This document shows, one piece after another, positions 56,044-64,000 of a stretch of DNA of 64,000 nucleotides. The first letter of the stretch is position 1. Each line of letters starts with the position of its first letter. The notes under the pieces are model-generated. The model saw nothing but the letters and a program-made list of their open reading frames with translations, made no database searches and was not told the origin of the DNA. The stretch is taken from NCBI GenBank assembly GCA_963798805.1, contig CAWCVC010000002.1, forward strand, positions 62,001 to 126,000. Reading direction: 5' to 3'. The translations under genes and the position numbers were made by a program. The DNA comes from CAVZCK01 sp963798805 (lineage in GTDB: Bacteria; Pseudomonadota; Alphaproteobacteria; Rhizobiales; Rhodomicrobiaceae).

Positions 56044-56443
56044 ATGCATCAGACATTTAGACAGCGCGCTCTCAGCAAGGTCCCCGAAGTCACCCTCAGC
56101 TTCTGGATCATCAAGATCGCCGCGACGACGCTTGGCGAGACCGGCGGCGACTCGGTCACCATGACGCTGAACTGGGGCTATCTCGCCGGCACGCTGCTCT
56201 TTCTCGGCATCCTCGTCGCCCTGGTGGTCGCACAGATCCTGGCAGAGAAGTTCTATCCGTTCCTGTATTGGGCAACGATCGTCGCCTCGACGACCTTCGG
56301 CACCACCATGGCCGACTTCGCCGACCGCTCGCTAGGCATCGGCTATACGGGCGGCTCCTCGCTCCTGCTCGGCTGCCTCTTGCTGGTGCTCGCGCTCTGG
56401 TACCGGTCGGAAGGCACGATTTCGGTGAACACCGTGAGCACGC

Positions 56444-57504
56444 CTAAGCAGAGATTCTCTGGTTGCCCAACGGATCGCGACCTCGTTCTGCGTTCAAGGC
56501 CACGACGGCTTGGTGGATAGCGGCATCGAGGGTTTCAGCATCGGTGAAAGTCTGGTGCGCGAGATGATGGGCTTTGAGATCATGCCAGACAACCTCGATG
56601 TCGTTGAGTTCGGGCGCATATTTGGGCAGCCATTCGACGGTGAGCCAATGCTCGCGGGCAGCAAGTGCCGCCCGCGTTGCCTTGCTGGTATGGATTGGGC
56701 CGTTGTCGAGCACGATCACGACGGGCTTGCTCGGAATTCCAGGCTTGGGGCCGTAGAGAAAATCGAGGGTTTGCAGCAAGGCAATGAAGTCGGTGCTGCG
56801 CTTGCTGCGGGAGGTGGCGACGATCAACCTGCGGCCCAACCAGTCAAGCGCGCCCATCATGGCGACTTTCTTGGATTGTCCAGGGGCCGGCACGCGGAGA
56901 TCGGCGCCACGCTTAGCCCAGGCTCGCGCCAAATAGGGATGCGTCAGCGCCTCGCTTTCGTCGGCGAACAGGAGAACGATATCGCCGGCCTCAGCCTGGG
57001 CTTTGCGCAGCTTGAGCCGCAGACCGACACGATCAATCTCGTTCGCGATCTGGCGGCCCTTCAGTGTGTGTCGTGGTCGCCGAAAACGGAATCCCCTTTT
57101 TTGCGCAACACTTTGGAGAGTTGCGAGCGAGAGATCGAGATGTTTTCCCGGGCTGCAATCTCATCGGCAAGACGGGCAAGCGTCCAGTTCGTTCGGTCCG
57201 CCACCGGCTGCGACAGAAGTGGTCCGGCGACTCTCAGCGCGGCCTGCGCCTTCAACGGCATTGGTCCCGAAGCAACGCTCGCCTTCAGCGCATCGATCCC
57301 GCCGCGCATGAAGTCGCTGCGCCAAAGCCGAACCGTATCCTCGCGCACCCCAAATGCCTGCGCGATCCGGCTGCTGGTCCAGCCATCAAGCGTTAGCAGA
57401 ATAGCGCGCGCCCGATCCGCCTCGGCGCGATCCGCACCGCCAGCTAAAGCTTTCAGCGCCGTTTTCTGCTCGTCCGTCGCCGCCACCGGCGATTTGCCAG
57501 CCAT
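56444..57504 (-). CDS. IS630-family transposase made by a -1 frameshift
   Basis: Frame A (57504 down to 57061) encodes a helix-turn-helix part: ADRARAILLTLDGWTSSRIAQAFGVREDTV in pieces and LSKVLRKKG. At the A6G run (57102-57096, AAAAAAG) a -1 shift leads into frame B: RGFRFRRPRHTLKGRQ, then the DDE domain with FADESEAL (first Asp), VIVLDNGPIHTSK (second Asp) and YAPELNDIEVVWHDLK (Glu). The A6G slippery heptamer is the usual one for this family. The frame B stop codon TAG is made from the duplicated TA plus the next target base, so the element borrows it from its host site. Both parts look intact. Confidence 0.88.
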
Positions 57505-57576
57505 GTCTTACCCCGCGAATCATTGGAAAGACAGAATCACAACCGGCATCTGTTGGCCAGGCCGGACAAACCTGCT
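56447..57576 (-). mobile_element. IS630-family insertion sequence, 1130 bp, TA target duplication
   Basis: The element is bounded by TA on both sides (56445-56446 and 57577-57578), the target duplication typical of IS630/Tc1-like elements. Its ends form an imperfect inverted repeat: AGCAGAGATTCTCTGG at the left, AGCAGGTTTGTCCGG read inward from the right. It carries one transposase in two overlapping frames, on the minus strand, and sits inside a DUF347-type gene. Confidence 0.92.
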
Positions 57577-57997
57577 TAGAGTGGAAGCATTCTATTGGGC
57601 GGCGATCACGTTCTCTCAGACGCTCGGCACGGCGCTTGGCGACTGGATCGCCGATACTGGCGGGCTCGGTTATGAGGGCGGGGCGCTGGTTTTCGCCGCT
57701 GGCCTCACCGTGCTGGCTGCGCTGTATTATTGGACCAACGTATCCCGGGTCCTGCTGTTCTGGGCGGCCTTCATCCTGACACGCCCGCTCGGCGCCACCG
57801 TCGGTGATCTCCTCGACAAGCCCATAAATCACGGCGGTCTCGCGCTCAGCCGTCCGCTTGCCTCGGCCGTGATTGCCGTTTTCATCCTGCTCTGCATCGC
57901 CTTGCTGCCGCAGCGCGCCGGGAGACATCCCGGAGAGATCCGAATGTGAGCCGAGGGTCGGCCGGTCCAACGCAAAAGATCGTTTCGTCCGCGGATC

Positions 57998-58483
57998 TCA
58001 GCGGCCCGCACCGGGGCGGCCCACGCCGATGTTGCCCGCCCTGGTGTGGAATTCCTTCCCCATGAGTTTTTCGAAAAGCCATTTCGACGCCCAGCCGCTC
58101 AAAAATCCGAGGAAAGCGCTGCCGAATTGGATGCGCTGCATCAGAAGGCCGATCGCCGAGGACGTGGTCGGATCGTTGATTTTCTGCGTGATCCACTGCT
58201 GGAACTCGGTCTGCCATATCAATGTGTCGGACAGAAATATGTTGATCACCCAGTTGCCCCCGGCCGGCCAAAGGATGATCAGCAGCAGCAGAACAACCAC
58301 CGATCCGACCGCGCCACCTGCGATCATCGATACGGTTTCGATGACGCGAACCGCGTTCATCGGTTGAAGCGCGGATCTCCTGACAAGAGCCCGCAGCACC
58401 ATGCCGGCGATGATGACGACCGCAAGAGCGATCAGCACCCATACGGTGGTCCAGGTCTTGAGCCAAACCAGAGTCTGCTGCAT
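57998..58483 (-). CDS. Membrane protein, hypothetical
   Basis: A 161-residue protein with at least three hydrophobic segments: TVWVLIALAVVIIAGMVLRA (about 13-32), AGGAVGSVVVLLLLIILW (about 55-73) and a later amphipathic part with LLMQRIQFGSAFLGFLSGW. A glycine-rich tail follows (GNIGVGRPGAGR). No family recognised. GGAG precedes the ATG. It is downstream of the SRPBCC gene on the same strand, 268 bases away. Confidence 0.7.
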   Translation of the reverse strand: MQQTLVWLKTWTTVWVLIALAVVIIAGMVLRALVRRSALQPMNAVRVIETVSMIAGGAVGSVVVLLLLIILWPAGGNWVINIFLSDTLIWQTEFQQWITQKINDPTTSSAIGLLMQRIQFGSAFLGFLSGWASKWLFEKLMGKEFHTRAGNIGVGRPGAGR

Positions 58484-58751
58484 TGAAATTGCTCCTGCGC
58501 TGACGCCCCCAGAGACCGCGCTGTGCGCGCGGCTGTTCTCGTCGCCGAGATCGGCGAGGCCCGAGATGCCGACGCTTTAGCCTATCGCGGATGCTCTCGT
58601 CTTTCCATCGGTCAAGCAGGCTTTGCGCCGCAAGAAGCGTTGGTGTGCGGCACGGCGGCAACCGCGCCGCGCCCCCGCCATCTAGCTGCAGGTGAGAGAA
58701 AAAGTTTTGCAGGTCGATATTGAGCCCGGCGCCTTCGTCGGCGCTGCTGGC

Positions 58752-59258
58752 TCAGTCATGGTTATGGCCGGGCAGCTTCTCCAACTCGGAGCGAATATAT
58801 CTGAGCTCCGTCTCCGCATGCCGACGATCCTTCTCAGGGCCGTTGAGTACATGAAAGAACAGCCATTCGATCGCCCTTCCGAAGAAACCGTCCGGAAAAC
58901 GCGCCCAGACATGGGCGCCAAGCTCCGTTCCTCCATCCCGCGGACGGACCGACCAGGTTACGCCTTCTTCAACGGGCACGTCTTGCCATAGCAAGCGGTA
59001 GCGCGCCTTCGCCTCCCAGGTGGCGCTCTCTCCGGGAACGAGCTCGGTTATGGCGCCGGTGGCTTCGCCAGGAATGCCGGCAATGCGTTCGCGAATTCGC
59101 AGCTCGGTCCCGAGGGCGACCTTGTCGTGAGGGGGGAGTATTTCCAGGCTTTCGTGCTCCGGATTTGAGGGAAGCCACCATTTTTGAATATCGATGAGGA
59201 AGTTCCAGACACGCTGCGGCGGGCAGTCGATCGCTACGGTCGCCTTGAAGTCAAACAT
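58752..59258 (-). CDS. SRPBCC (START/Bet v1-like) domain protein
   Basis: A 168-residue single-domain protein with the hydrophobic-pocket fold: FKATVAIDCPPQRVWNFLIDIQKWW at the start, GTELRIRERIAGIPGEATGAITEL in the middle, TWSVRPRDGGTELGAHVWAR, and a C-terminal helix. Relatives bind or modify small hydrophobic molecules (polyketide cyclase/dehydrase group); the ligand is unknown. The ATG giving MFDFKATV is preferred, since longer frames lack a ribosome-binding site too. A 19-base tandem repeat lies just upstream. Confidence 0.8.
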   Translation of the reverse strand: MFDFKATVAIDCPPQRVWNFLIDIQKWWLPSNPEHESLEILPPHDKVALGTELRIRERIAGIPGEATGAITELVPGESATWEAKARYRLLWQDVPVEEGVTWSVRPRDGGTELGAHVWARFPDGFFGRAIEWLFFHVLNGPEKDRRHAETELRYIRSELEKLPGHNHD

Positions 59259-59295
59259 CGAAATAAGATAGTGGGCGACCCCCGTGCTACACAAT

Positions 59296-59333
59296 CACAC
59301 CGGCATATTAAATTCACACCGGCATATTAAATT
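59296..59333. repeat. Perfect 19-base tandem direct repeat
   Basis: CACACCGGCATATTAAATT occurs twice back to back (59296-59314 and 59315-59333). It lies 38 bases upstream of the SRPBCC gene and contains an AT-rich core, so it may hold the promoter or paired regulator sites. Confidence 0.9.
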
Positions 59334-59441
59334 GGAACTGTGGGATTTATTGATACCAGATGCTTCGAATACTGTCCGATTGCCTGCCCGGTCCTCCTTG
59401 CGCAAATGATGTTGAACGAGGGGCGAGGGTGAGCGTCGAGG

Positions 59442-60326
59442 TCAATGGCTTCCCGGTTGCGCACCGCCGGCAAGGAATTGCCTGACGGCGTCGCCGACCA
59501 GCACCGGAAATTCCTCATGCACCGCCAGCTTGCCTTTCGGCAGCTCACGCGTTGTAACCGTCGGAAGAGCGTTCAGCCTTTCCATCTCGGCCTTCGATCG
59601 AGGTGGCGTGCCGGCGCCGTAGACCAGGAGGATCGGGTCGGCGACGCGTTTCGCCGCCGCCAAAAATACATCGCTGCTTTGCATCGGGTCGAGTTCACCG
59701 GCAACAAACCGAAAGGATGCATGTCGCGCCCCCGGCGCGTTTGTGACCTGGAGCTTCTCGGCGAGGCGATCGCCTTCGAGCCATGCAGGGTCGAAATAGA
59801 CGTGCCCCCGGCCCATTATCCGAATCATCGGACGATTGACGTTGAGCCTGTAAAGGGCGGAGCCGATGATCGGTGTATCGACCAACCGCGAGACGTAGCG
59901 AAACGCTGCGCGCCGCCCGCCCATCATGGTGGGCAGCGGACCTCGCCAGGTCGGCGCGATGAGGCATAAGCGGCCGGCAGAGCCGGGATGTTCGGCTGCG
60001 TGACCGATCAGATAGCCGGCTCCATGCCCGGCGGCCACTGTGGCGAACGGCGCTGCCCATCGTTGCAGGATGTGCGCGAGGAAGGCGCGATAGGCGTCCG
60101 GGCTCCAGGCGACAGCGGGGCGCGGCAGGTCGCCAAAGCCCGGCCAATCGATAGCGACGGTGGTGAATTCGGCCGCAAGCTGCTCGGCCAGCGGACGCAT
60201 TTCGGCCCGCGTCGAAATCGAGCTGAGCGCCGGGAGCAGCAGAACGGTCGGGCCGCTTCCGGCGACGTCGTAGCCGACCCGGACCGACACTCCGCTCCAG
60301 CGCCAGTCTATGTGCTCGCTTGCCAT
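59442..60326 (-). CDS. Alpha/beta-hydrolase-fold protein lacking the nucleophile Ser
   Basis: A 294-residue protein with the alpha/beta-hydrolase layout: GPTVLLLPALSSISTRAEMRPLA (oxyanion region), AIDWPGFGDLPRP, and the elbow VAAGHGAGYLIGHAAEHP. In normal members the elbow is GxSxG; here the Ser position is Gly (GHGAG), so the usual nucleophile is missing. A cap region and a C-terminal VHEEFP His element are present. It may be a binding protein or use another mechanism. GGAGGA stands before the chosen ATG (60326). Follows the AraC gene on the same strand, 86 bases away. Confidence 0.82.
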   Translation of the reverse strand: MASEHIDWRWSGVSVRVGYDVAGSGPTVLLLPALSSISTRAEMRPLAEQLAAEFTTVAIDWPGFGDLPRPAVAWSPDAYRAFLAHILQRWAAPFATVAAGHGAGYLIGHAAEHPGSAGRLCLIAPTWRGPLPTMMGGRRAAFRYVSRLVDTPIIGSALYRLNVNRPMIRIMGRGHVYFDPAWLEGDRLAEKLQVTNAPGARHASFRFVAGELDPMQSSDVFLAAAKRVADPILLVYGAGTPPRSKAEMERLNALPTVTTRELPKGKLAVHEEFPVLVGDAVRQFLAGGAQPGSH

Positions 60327-60412
60327 CGAGATTCCTCCGCAGGCAAACCGATGCGACTCTCCGGCTTTGCGCACTCCAGGCCGGACGCGATCTTGCTTCC
60401 GCGCCAATAGGC

Positions 60413-61255
60413 TCACCGCCGCAACGGATGCCGACGGATCGCGCCCGGCAATACACCGAGCGCCTGACGGAAGGCTAGGGCCATGTGGCTCTGGTGGGAA
60501 AAGCCGCTCTCTAGCGCGATCTCACTCAGCGGCAGATCCCCCGTCTCGATCAATGTCCTGGCTCGCTCCACCCGCCGCGTGACGACGTAGCTGTGCGGCG
60601 TACATCCGAAGCTGTTCTTGAACAACGTCTTGAAGCGCGAAAGCCCATATCCAGCGATTGCGGCCAGGCTCGGCAGCGATAGGTCGGAGGCGACGTTGGC
60701 CTCGATGAATTCGATCAGGCGCTGTTGCTGGGGAACCGAAAGCCGGTCGCCATTCTCATCCTGCGCGATCTCTGCGCGGTCCTGCAGTGCGACGAGGCGA
60801 GCCAGTATGGCCGTCATCACGCTCTCGAGATAGATCCGGCCCGTCGTGGTTATGCCCTTGTGCTCGGCCACCAAGGCAAAGGTGAGGTGCTGCAGATAGG
60901 GATCGCGGATTTGCAGCATTGGCAGAAGGGTAGCCGCCGGCGCGTCCGCATCGGCAATGCCAGTGACGAATTCCGGATCGATATCGATCAGCAGCAACTC
61001 GACATCTCGCTCATTGCGCCAGACCCCGGCCACGCCCGCCGGAACCACATCGAAGTCGCCGAACAGCTGCACACGTTGCTGCGTCCGGCCGTCGAGGCTG
61101 CGGCGTGTCGCGACCGGCTCGCCTGCATGCATGCAAATATGGTGCTTCGTGGTCGGCGAAGGCCGCGCCTCGCCTGCCGGCAGGATCAGCGTTTCGAGCC
61201 GGAACTGCAGGCGATGAGAGAGGTCGCCGCGGTCCTGATGCCCCAGCAAAGACAT
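60413..61255 (-). CDS. AraC-family transcriptional regulator
   Basis: A 280-residue regulator: N-terminal cupin-like ligand region (about 1-160, with MHAGEPVATRR), then two helix-turn-helix units: LPSLAAIAGYGLSRFKTLFKNSF and LSEIALESGFSHQSHMALAFRQALGV, in a C-terminal AraC domain of about 100 residues. The inducer is unknown. The ATG at 61255 (MSLLGHQDRG) has AGGGTGAG upstream and is preferred over the longer frame. It likely controls the hydrolase gene downstream or its own gene. Confidence 0.87.
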   Translation of the reverse strand: MSLLGHQDRGDLSHRLQFRLETLILPAGEARPSPTTKHHICMHAGEPVATRRSLDGRTQQRVQLFGDFDVVPAGVAGVWRNERDVELLLIDIDPEFVTGIADADAPAATLLPMLQIRDPYLQHLTFALVAEHKGITTTGRIYLESVMTAILARLVALQDRAEIAQDENGDRLSVPQQQRLIEFIEANVASDLSLPSLAAIAGYGLSRFKTLFKNSFGCTPHSYVVTRRVERARTLIETGDLPLSEIALESGFSHQSHMALAFRQALGVLPGAIRRHPLRR

Positions 61256-61383
61256 GGACTCACCCTTCTGTTTCCGCCCGGCACATGCTCGGCGAAATCG
61301 GCCGAATTTGCTCTTCATCGGCCGATCCTGAGCGACCGCCCGACCTCGCAATTAATAAACTTGATCAAACCATGGAGGCGGAC

Positions 61384-62181
61384 ATGTGTCGATTGCTGCT
61401 CTTAGCGTTCCCTTTCATCTTTGCCGGCCTTGCCGCGCATGCCGAGGAGGTCAAGGATCTCTACAACGCCCAGACCGTCGTTACCGGAACGCAGGAGCCG
61501 GAGCGCACGCGCGGCTTCAGGGTCGGTCTCGTCGATGTGGTCGTCAAGCTGACCGGCGATGTGCGACTGGCGGACAGCGACAAGCTGAAGCCGTTATTGC
61601 AGGATCCCCACCCCCTCGTCGAACATTTCGAATATGAGGATCGCATGAAGGGCATCCCTGTCCATGACGAGCAGGGGACGCGGGAACGGCCGTTTTATCT
61701 GCGCATACGGTTCAAGGCGCCCGAGATGGATAAGGCGCTCGCCGATCTCGGATTGCGCAAATGGGCCTCGGACCGGCCGCTGCTTGCGGTCTGGCTCGGG
61801 GTGAAGACCGCCGTCGGCGATTTTATTCTGACGAAGACGGGAGGCGATGGCTATGCGCAGCGTATCGTCCTCACCGAGACGTCGCAGCGCCGCGGGTTGC
61901 CCGTGCTGCTGCCGGATGAGGAGGGCGGGCCGTCCACCGTTAAATTCGACGATATTGCCGCTAACAACTTCCCTAAGATCAAGAACGCATCGGCCAAGGC
62001 CGACGCATGGCTTTGCGGCGTGCTCTCCATTACCGAGAGCGGCTATTGGGATATCAGCTGGCGTCTTTTGTGGAAGGGCAAATCGCACGACTGGGCGAAA
62101 CGGGATGTCACCTTCGATGTGGCTCTCAAGGACGGATTGCAGACATCGGCGCTGATCTTGAGCGGCAACGCGCCGATGTGA
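61384..62181 (+). CDS. DUF2066 domain exported protein
   Basis: A 265-residue protein with a signal peptide (MCRLLLLAFPFIFAGLAAHA) and a DUF2066-type body: LYNAQTVVTGTQEPERTRGF, DVVVKLTGDVRLADSDKL, then the central RPLLAVWLGVKTAVGDFIL and a WRLLWKGKSHDWAKRDVTFD segment. The family is periplasmic and of unknown function. GGAGG six bases before the ATG at 61384 fixes it; an ATG at 61372 is the alternative. Divergent from the AraC gene, converging on the isomerase/HPPD gene. Confidence 0.8.
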   Translation: MCRLLLLAFPFIFAGLAAHAEEVKDLYNAQTVVTGTQEPERTRGFRVGLVDVVVKLTGDVRLADSDKLKPLLQDPHPLVEHFEYEDRMKGIPVHDEQGTRERPFYLRIRFKAPEMDKALADLGLRKWASDRPLLAVWLGVKTAVGDFILTKTGGDGYAQRIVLTETSQRRGLPVLLPDEEGGPSTVKFDDIAANNFPKIKNASAKADAWLCGVLSITESGYWDISWRLLWKGKSHDWAKRDVTFDVALKDGLQTSALILSGNAPM

Positions 62182-62226
62182 GCTGTTTGAACCAAGCTTG
62201 GCCACGCGCCCGACGGACGGGAATCT

Positions 62227-64000
62227 TCAACGCGGAATACCCCGTGGCCGGATTTCTCGCTTTTGGGCGGCGATGCGGAACGGCGCATTGGCGGCGCCGT
62301 ACCCTCCATAGCCGCCACGCCGCTCGACGATCTCGAAAAAGAAGCCTTCGCTGTAACCGCGGCTGTAAAGCTGGAAATATTCGCCGTCCCCGTCCCGGTC
62401 GTAGAGGATATTTTCCGCTCGCAGATGATCGACAAACCTGAGAGTGAGGCCGAAACGCGCTTCGAGGTCGTCGTAATAGTTCCGCGAGATCGGCAGGGCC
62501 TGGAACCCCGCTGCCTTCAGGGCCTCCGCGGTTGCGAAAATGTCCCCGGTCGCGAAGGCGAGATGCTGAATGGTCGAGCCGAAACGTTCGGCAATGAAAT
62601 GTCCAGCGAGAGTTTTCTGATTTTCAGCGCCATTGAGCGTCAGGCGCAGCGAGCCATCGCCATTCTCGATCGCCTGGCTGCGGACGAGGCCGCCAGGATC
62701 GACCAGATCGACCATCGGCGCTTTGCTGGTGTCGAAGATGGAGATGTAGAAGAGCAGCCAGCTCAGCATTTCCTCATAGTTCATGGTCTGGGCGATGTGA
62801 TCGACGTTGACCAGCCCCGCATTCGCTCGGCCGTCCGCGCCTACCGGATCGAATTCGATCTCCCAGACCCGGGCCAGGTCGCTCTTGCCGTCGATGAAAT
62901 AGACCACGCCGCCGCCGACACCACGGATCGCCGGAATGGCAAGCTCGCCGGGACCCGGGCGCTGCTCGAAAGGCTCAGCACCGAGAACCCGCGCCCGTTC
63001 AACGGTTGCCACCGCGTCCTCGACCTTCAGGCCGATCGCATAGGCATTGGTGCCATGGACGATATACGAGGAGTGGGCCAGGCCCTCCTTCTCGGTATTG
63101 ATGACGATGTTGATGGCGCCCTGGCGGTAGAGCGTCACCTCCTTGTGCTTGTGGCGGGCTGTCTCGGCAAAGCCCATGGTTTGCAGCAGCCTGGCAAGCT
63201 CCAGCGCCTCGGTCTCGTCGGCGGCGAATTCGATGAACTCGACACCATCGACCGTGACGCGCTGGGGCATGTCGGGAACGGAAATGGCGATGCCAGGCTC
63301 GCTTCGCGCCACCTGATCCATCAGATAGATGAGCGAGCGCCGGCCATCGACCGAGATCGACTTGGGCGAGCCGCCGCGGAACTGATCGTTGAAGATTTCG
63401 AGGGATAGCGCGCCGTTATAGCCGGTGGCCGCCACGGCGCGCATGAACTCCACCACCGGCAGATCGCCCTCGCCGGGCATATTGCGGAAATGCCGGCTCC
63501 AATAGAGCAGGTCCATGTCGATGAGCGGCGCGTCGGCAAGCTGGACAATGAAGATGCGCTCGCCGGGGATCGCCCGGATCGAGGCGACGTCGATCTTGCG
63601 CGCCAGAGTGTGGAAGGAATCGAGAATCAGTCCGATGCTGGGGTGATCCGCACGGCGGACGATTTCCCAGGCATCGCGATGGTCGTTGATATGACGCCCC
63701 CAGGCGAGCGCCTCATAGCCCACCCTCAAGCTGCGCTTTGCCGCGCGCTCGCCAAGCTCGCGGAAATCCGCCGCAGCCCGGTCGATGCCGCCGAGCGACA
63801 GGGGCGAAACATTGGAGCAGACCAGCATCAGATCGGTGCCGAGCTCCTGCATGAGATCGAATTTGCGCTCGGCCCGGTCGAAGGCGCGCGAACGCTGCGG
63901 CTCGGGAAGCCCTTCAAAGTCGCGGAAAGGCTGGAAGAGAGTGATTTCCAGCCCATGATCTCGAACCATGCGGCCGACCTCGGCAGGCGTGCCGTCGAAG
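62227..64000 (-). CDS. quiC: Sugar-phosphate isomerase/epimerase - 4-hydroxyphenylpyruvate dioxygenase-like fusion (QuiC-type 3-dehydroshikimate dehydratase), 5' end outside window
   Basis: At least 590 residues; the frame remains open to base 64000 so the N-terminus is missing. The N-terminal domain is a TIM-barrel isomerase type (ITLFQPFRDFEG, YEALAWGRHINDHRDAW, LILDSFHTLARKID, IFNDQF). The C-terminal part resembles HPPD (VEFIEFAADETEAL, SSYIVHGTNAYAIGLKVED, then HLAFATGDIF and FFFEIVERRGGYGGYGAANAPFR). Proteins of this fusion act as 3-dehydroshikimate dehydratase in quinate/shikimate catabolism (QuiC1) and are often misannotated as HPPD. The metal ligands His and Glu are in place. Neighbours give no pathway clue in the window. 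Confidence 0.85.
   Translation of the reverse strand, partial: FDGTPAEVGRMVRDHGLEITLFQPFRDFEGLPEPQRSRAFDRAERKFDLMQELGTDLMLVCSNVSPLSLGGIDRAAADFRELGERAAKRSLRVGYEALAWGRHINDHRDAWEIVRRADHPSIGLILDSFHTLARKIDVASIRAIPGERIFIVQLADAPLIDMDLLYWSRHFRNMPGEGDLPVVEFMRAVAATGYNGALSLEIFNDQFRGGSPKSISVDGRRSLIYLMDQVARSEPGIAISVPDMPQRVTVDGVEFIEFAADETEALELARLLQTMGFAETARHKHKEVTLYRQGAINIVINTEKEGLAHSSYIVHGTNAYAIGLKVEDAVATVERARVLGAEPFEQRPGPGELAIPAIRGVGGGVVYFIDGKSDLARVWEIEFDPVGADGRANAGLVNVDHIAQTMNYEEMLSWLLFYISIFDTSKAPMVDLVDPGGLVRSQAIENGDGSLRLTLNGAENQKTLAGHFIAERFGSTIQHLAFATGDIFATAEALKAAGFQALPISRNYYDDLEARFGLTLRFVDHLRAENILYDRDGDGEYFQLYSRGYSEGFFFEIVERRGGYGGYGAANAPFRIAAQKREIRPRGIPR

Larger units (their letters stand above)
56044..57949 (+). 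pseudogene. DUF347/COG4705-type membrane protein interrupted by an IS630 element
   Basis: The left part (56044-56446) encodes VPEVTLSFWIIKIAATTLGETGGD, FYPFLYWATIVASTTFGTTMAD and a first set of helices ending TVSTP. The right part (57579-57949) continues with VEAFYWAAITFSQTLGTALGDWIADTGGLGYEGGA in pieces, and ends near LLPQRAGRHPGEIRM. Removing the IS and one TA restores the frame as ...STPRVEAFYW. The protein has repeated GTxxGD motifs (DUF347 repeats) and about eight membrane helices; function unknown, though relatives are linked to metal or small-ion transport only by speculation. The insertion surely kills the full-length product. Confidence 0.88.

Noticed and set aside
62275..62300. GGAAC-N16-CGTA near the 3' end of the isomerase/HPPD gene
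   Set aside because: Mismatched -10, inside a gene on the other strand and no plus-strand gene follows.

Overview
The window is high-GC DNA from an alphaproteobacterium, most likely a Hyphomicrobiales (rhizobia-like) genome. The grounds are an EcfG-like sigma factor with its promoter motif, a BA14K-type secreted protein, an SbmA/BacA-family transporter, a Tad/Cpa pilus locus with alphaproteobacterial gene types, and duplicated Ku/LigD genes. No rRNA, tRNA, CRISPR array or prophage was seen.

Layout. 1-7.1 kb: the 3' end of a GH15 glucoamylase-like gene, an orphan sensory-rhodopsin-transducer homologue overlapping an SDR gene, then small stress-type genes (BA14K-like, lysine-tailed protein, CsbD-like, EcfG-like sigma factor, CBS-pair protein, HPF/RaiA-type ribosome protein). 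7.1-23.4 kb: one minus-strand operon, glgE - treS/maltokinase fusion - glgB - glgX - treZ - malQ (frameshifted here) - treY. It joins the GlgE route (trehalose to maltose-1-phosphate to alpha-glucan) with the TreX/TreY/TreZ route (alpha-glucan to trehalose). 24-32.3 kb: a GGDEF-EAL protein with no ordinary start codon, two sorbosone-dehydrogenase-like sugar dehydrogenases with cytochromes, a peroxiredoxin and a BacA-like transporter. 32.4-44.3 kb: an OsmC remnant and a Tad pilus locus in two convergent blocks. 44.6-51.6 kb: DoxX, then two NHEJ sets (ku-ligD fused; a second ku; separate ligase and polymerase genes). 51.9-54.2 kb: a triple-PAS histidine kinase, two of whose PAS domains look like the FixL heme domain, and its single-domain response regulator. 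54.3-57.6 kb: an IS1380-type transposase, and an IS630 element inserted in a DUF347-type membrane gene. 58-64 kb: small membrane protein, SRPBCC protein, alpha/beta-hydrolase-fold protein lacking the nucleophile Ser, AraC regulator, DUF2066 protein, and a sugar-isomerase/HPPD fusion cut by the window edge.

The strongest unifying signal is regulatory. The EcfG-type promoter GGAAC-N16/17-CGTT occurs six times without mismatch (about one would be expected by chance on both strands at equal base frequencies), and several one-mismatch versions sit at promoter distance from genes. They lie in front of the BA14K-like gene, csbD, CBS-hpf, a small unknown gene and a sugar dehydrogenase. Weaker versions precede the sigma gene itself, both ku genes, glgE and the rhodopsin-transducer homologue. 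I infer a local general-stress regulon covering osmoprotectant/glycogen metabolism, DNA end joining, ribosome hibernation and envelope proteins.
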